From assembly GCF_030272615.1 (NCBI RefSeq), contig NW_026729291.1:50001-72500 (forward strand): DNA of 22,500 nucleotides. The letters run 5' to 3'. Of the stretch, positions 18,848 through 22,500 are shown piece by piece. A model generated the notes under the pieces. That model did no database searches. It had not been told where the DNA came from and was given only the letters and a program-made list of their open reading frames with translations. Made by a program: the position numbers and the translations under genes. The first letter of the stretch is position 1. Each line of letters starts with the position of its first letter. Source of the DNA: Cryptomeria japonica. Lineage: Eukaryota > Streptophyta > Pinopsida > Cupressales > Cupressaceae.

Positions 18848-18966
18848 GGGTGCGATCATACCAGCGTTAGTGCACCGGATCCCATCAGAACTCCGCAGTT
18901 AAGCGCGCTTGGGCCGAAGTAGTACTGGGATGGGTGACCTCCCGGGAAGTCCCGGTGTTGCACCCT
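18848..18966 (+). rRNA. 5S ribosomal RNA, copy 2
   Basis: Identical to copy 1 except for two bases: position 19 is G (18866) where copy 1 has A, and position 70 is A (18917) where copy 1 has G. Position 70 pairs with C105, so copy 2 has an A-C mismatch at the end of that helix and a changed intermediate element (CCGAAG). The terminal helix, box A and box C are intact. It is probably functional or recently so, but of the two it is the less canonical. Confidence 0.97.
18897..18945 (+). promoter_or_regulatory. 5S copy 2 internal Pol III promoter, altered intermediate element
   Basis: Box A (18897-18911) and box C (18927-18945) equal those of copy 1. The intermediate element (18914-18919) reads CCGAAG and not CCGGAG. 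The effect on TFIIIA binding is unknown. Confidence 0.85.
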
Positions 18967-18971
18967 TTTTT
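18966..18971 (+). terminator. Pol III terminator of 5S copy 2
   Basis: Six T follow GCACCC, then AGTTTTT, as after copy 1. Confidence 0.92.
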
Positions 18972-21900
18972 AGTTTTTCGCCGGGCATCGCAATGCTATT
19001 TGAATAAACCTTTTGCCCGTTTGCGTTCTCGTCGGGGCCGGGCCGGGCCGGGGTGCGCTGCCCGCACTACCGCGCGCGCGGGGGCGACACCGAGCGCGCA
19101 CCCGAGGCGCCCCGAGCACACAGGCCACGGTGCAACCCGGGCGTTGTGCGCGCACCCCGGTGCGCCCGAGGTGCTGCGCGCGCACCCAGGTGAAATCGGT
19201 GTGCACCTCGGCCAGTGCGCGCTCGGTCGAGTCGCGCACGTTGGCCAAGGTGCACGGTGATGTTTCTTACTCTAAGGTTCCGCACCAGACGCCCGGGACA
19301 GGTGAGCGAAGCTGGGCGGGGCCGGGTGCGCGGCCGGGGCAGGTGCACGCAGCTGGAGAGAGCTTTGGAGCACACTTCGGAGCGCACCAATGATGCGCTC
19401 CATTCAAAAGTTTCCTGAAAAGGCAAAAAAAGTTGAGATTATAGAATTTCCCACTTGAGAGATTGTAAAAAAAAAAAATTTAAAATGAAGGAAACGCGGG
19501 TGCCAAGGTGTGCGCAGCCCAGCCAAGGTGTGCGCACCAAGGCGCCCACCCTGGCGAAGGTGCACGCAAGGTGCGCACCCGAGGCAAACCGGACAATTAA
19601 CCCAACTTTCGACTTCGCGCGCACCTTGGAGCGCACTTCGGAGCGCTCCTTGGTGCGCACCAATCTTGGGCACCTCGGAGTGCACCATGGCGCCCACCAA
19701 GGTGCGCACCCGGGGCAAACCGAGCTCCGACTTCGTGCGCACCTTGGAGCGCACGAAAGGTGCGCACCATGGCGCCCACCAAGGTGCGCAGCCCAGCCAA
19801 GGCGTGCGCATCAAGGTGCGCACCCTGGCGAAGGTGCGCACCCGGGGCAAACCGAGCTCCGACTTCGTGCGCACCTTGGAGCGCACAAAAGGTGCGCAAC
19901 CCAGCCAAGGTGTGCGCACCCCGGTCAAACCGAGCTCCGAATCGTGCGCACCAGAGGTGCACGCCATCGTGCGCACCTTGGAGCACACTTCGGAGCCCTC
20001 CTTGGTGCGCGCCGATGTTGCGCACCTCGGAGCGCACCCGGGGAAAACAATGCAATTAACCCGACTTTCGACTTCGTGGGCACCTCGGAGCGCTCTCGGG
20101 TTCGCACCTCGGAGCACACCGAGGTGCGCACCTTTGATGCGCTGCCTTCACCAATTTCCAGAAAAGGCAAGAAAACATTGAGAAGGTGTGCGCACCGAGG
20201 TGCCCACCCTGGCGAAGGTGCACGCGAGGTGCGCACCCGGGGCAAACCGGGCTCCGACTTCGTGCACGCCGCACCTTGGAGCACACTTCGGAGCGCTCCT
20301 TGGTGCGCACCAGGGCGCGCAACCCAGCCGAGGTGCCCACCCCGGCGAAGGTGCACGCGAGGTGCGCACCCGGGGCAAACCGGGCTCCGACTTCGTGCAC
20401 GCCATGGTGCCCACCGCGGCGAAGGTGCACGCGAGGTGCGCACCCGGGGCAAACCGGGCTCCGACTTCGTGCACGCCGCACCTTGGAGCACACTTCGGAG
20501 CGCTCCTTGGTGCGCACCATGGTGCCCACCAGGGCGCGCAACCCCGCCGAAGGTGCACGCGAGGTGCGCACCCGGGGCAAACCGGGCTCCGACTTCGTGC
20601 ACGCCGCACCTTGGAGCACACTTCGGAGCGCTCCTTGGTGCGCACCATGGTGCCCACCAGGGCGCGCAACCCCGCCGAAGGTGCACGCGAGGTGCGCACC
20701 CGGGGCAAACCGGGCTCCGACTTCGTGCACGCCGCACCTTGGAGCACACTTCGGAGCGCTCCTTGGTGCGCACCAGGGCGCGCAACCCAGCCGAGGTGCC
20801 CACCCCGGCGAAGGTGCGTACCCGGGGCAAACCGGGCTCCGACTTCGTGCACGCCGCACCTTGGAGCACACTTCGGAGCGCTCCTTGGTGCGCACCATGG
20901 TGCCCACCAGGCCGCGCAACCCAGCCAAGGTGTGCGCACCAAGGTGCACGCGAGGTGCGCACCCGGGGCAAACCGGGGTCCGACTTCGTGCACGCCGCAC
21001 CTTGGAGCACACATCGGGGCGCTCCCGGGTTCGCACCGGCGTTGCGCACCGTGGTGGGCACCTCGGAGCACACCAAGGTGGGCAGCGAGGTGCGCACCTT
21101 TGATGCGATGCCTTCACTAATTTCCATAAAAGGCAAAAAAAAAACGAGATTTTAAAATTTCCGTTTTGAAAGATAGTGAGAAAAAGGGAATGCTGGTGCC
21201 ATCTTGAGCCCGCCCTGGTGCGCAGCCCAGCCAAGGTGTGCGCACCAAGGTGCCCACCCTGGCGAAGGTGCGCGCCCGGGCAATTAACCCAACTTCCAAC
21301 TTCGCGCGCGCCAGGGTGGGAGCGCACCCAACAACCGGGCCTGGGAAGAGCCAATGCGAGAAACCCCACCAAACGCTCTGACAAAAAAAGAGGGGGCGCT
21401 CCAGTAACCCCGCTTCGGAGCGCACCCTGGGCAAACCCAGCCAAGGTGCCCACCCCGGCCAAGGTGCAGGCGAGGTGCGCACCCGGGGCAAACCGGGCTC
21501 CGACAACGTGCACGCCGCACCTTGGAGCACACTTCGTAGCGCTCCCGGGTGCGCACCTCAGAGCACACCAAGGTGGGCAGCGAGGTGCGCACCTTTGATG
21601 CGCTGCCTTCACTAATTTCCAGAAAAGGCAAAAAAAAAAGGAGATTTTAAAATTTTCGTTTTGAAAGATAGTGAAAAAAACGGAACGCGCGTGCCATCTT
21701 GAGCCCGCCCTGGTGCGCAGCCCAGGTAAGGTGCCCACCCTGGCAAAGGTGCGCACCCGGGCAATTAACCCTACTTCCGACTTCGTGCGCGCCAGGGTGG
21801 CAACCGGGCCTCGGAAGAGCCAATGCGAGAAACCCCACCAAACGCTCCGACAAAAAAAGAGGCGGCGCTCCAATAACCCCGCTTCGGAGCGCAGCCGGGG

Positions 21901-22500
21901 CAAACCCAGCCAAGGTGCCCACCCCGACGAAGGTGCACGCGAGGTGCGCACCCGGGGCAAACCGGGCTCCGACAACGTGCACGCAGCACCTTGGAGCACA
22001 CTTCGAAGCACTCCCGGGTGCCCACCGGCGTTGCGCACCGTGGTGGGCAGCGAGGTGCGCACCTTTGATGCGCTGCCTTCACTAATTTCCAGAAAAAGGC
22101 AAAAAAAAATGAGATTTTAAAATTTCCGTTTTGAAAGATAGTGAAAAAAAAGGAACGCGGGTGCCATCTTGAGCCCGCCCTGGTGCGCAGCCCAGGCAAG
22201 GCATGCGCACCAAGGTGCCCACCCGAGGTGCACACCCGGGGCAAACCGGGCTCCGACTTCGTGCAGGCCGCACCTTGGAGCACACTTCGGAGCGCTCCTT
22301 GGTGCGCACCATGGTGCCCACCAGGGCGCGCAACCCAGCCAAGGTCTGCACACCAAGGTGCCCACCCCGGCGAAGGTGCACGCGAGGTGCGCACCCGGGG
22401 CAAACCGGGCTCCGACTTCGTGCACGCCATGGTGCCCACCGCGGCGAAGGTGCACGCGAGGTGCGCACCCGGGGCAAACCGGGCTCCGACTTCGTGCACG

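Larger units (their letters stand above)
17593..22500. repeat. 7937-bp tandem duplication, second copy (cut by window end)
   Basis: It repeats 9656-14638 in order: G-rich minisatellite 17593-18097, T-rich island 18098-18447, GC-rich 5S flank 18448-18847, 5S 18848-18966, downstream spacer 18972-19386, older GC-rich blocks 19387-20150 and younger blocks plus AT modules to 22500. The G-rich part is only about 0.5 kb here against 1.7 kb left of copy 1, because the duplication began inside it. No gene other than 5S is seen. Confidence 0.95.

Noticed and set aside
17593-22500. Assembly duplication artefact
   Set aside because: The copies differ at several single bases (for example 10714/18651, 10929/18866, 10980/18917, 11050/18987) and by 59-bp and 15-bp indels, so they are distinct sequences; long reads would settle it.

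Overview
The window holds no protein-coding gene that I can support. It is nuclear plant ribosomal DNA spacer built almost wholly of tandem repeats. Two near-identical 5S rRNA genes lie on the plus strand (10911-11029 and 18848-18966). Thirteen copies of a motif that on the minus strand reads CTTATATAGGGGAGG, matching the plant RNA polymerase I initiation consensus (TATATA-R-GGGG), lie between 4086 and 8203. The simplest reading is a very long (>22 kb) 35S/45S intergenic spacer, transcribed leftward toward an 18S gene beyond position 1, with 5S genes embedded in the opposite orientation (linked or 'L-type' rDNA). No 18S or 26S sequence is visible, so the 35S part is inference; the 5S genes are certain. 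The 5S sequence (TTAGTGCACC near position 20, and the 68-107, 69-106 and 80-96 base pairs) looks more like gymnosperm or early land-plant 5S than angiosperm 5S. The great spacer length and heavy subrepeat structure also fit a gymnosperm, but I cannot name the species.

Layout from left to right. 1-3735: a 188-bp satellite, about 20 monomers. 3736-5100: three promoter modules (P1-P3), each followed in the leftward direction by an inverted repeat and one diverged relative of the 188-bp monomer. 5100-5490: a 50/56-bp subrepeat block. 5467-6617: 310-bp promoter units (P4-P7). 6613-7205: a 52-bp array that grew inside a promoter unit. 7206-8240: 157-bp promoter units (P8-P13). 8240-8462: a cluster of GTGCGCAC-type palindromes and a promoterless unit remnant. 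8462-10160: a G-rich GGTGGGTGCC minisatellite. 10160-10510: a T-rich decayed short repeat. 10510-10910: the GC-rich 5S upstream flank. 10911-11029: 5S copy 1. 11035-17592: a GC-rich, palindrome-dense spacer in which GTGCGCACC blocks alternate with about 100-bp AT-rich modules and which contains its own 2.4-kb tandem duplication.

The block 9656-17592 (7937 bp, including the 5S gene) is repeated in tandem from 17593 to the window end. The joint lies in a short stretch shared by two unrelated repeat families, as unequal crossing-over would leave. The two copies are nearly identical where I compared them (9656 to about 12250) and differ mostly by indels of whole subrepeats further on. The RNA genes and putative promoters are the functional elements; everything else appears to be spacer repeat that has grown by nested duplication. 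Long open frames on both strands throughout the GC-rich part are artefacts of stop-poor repeats.
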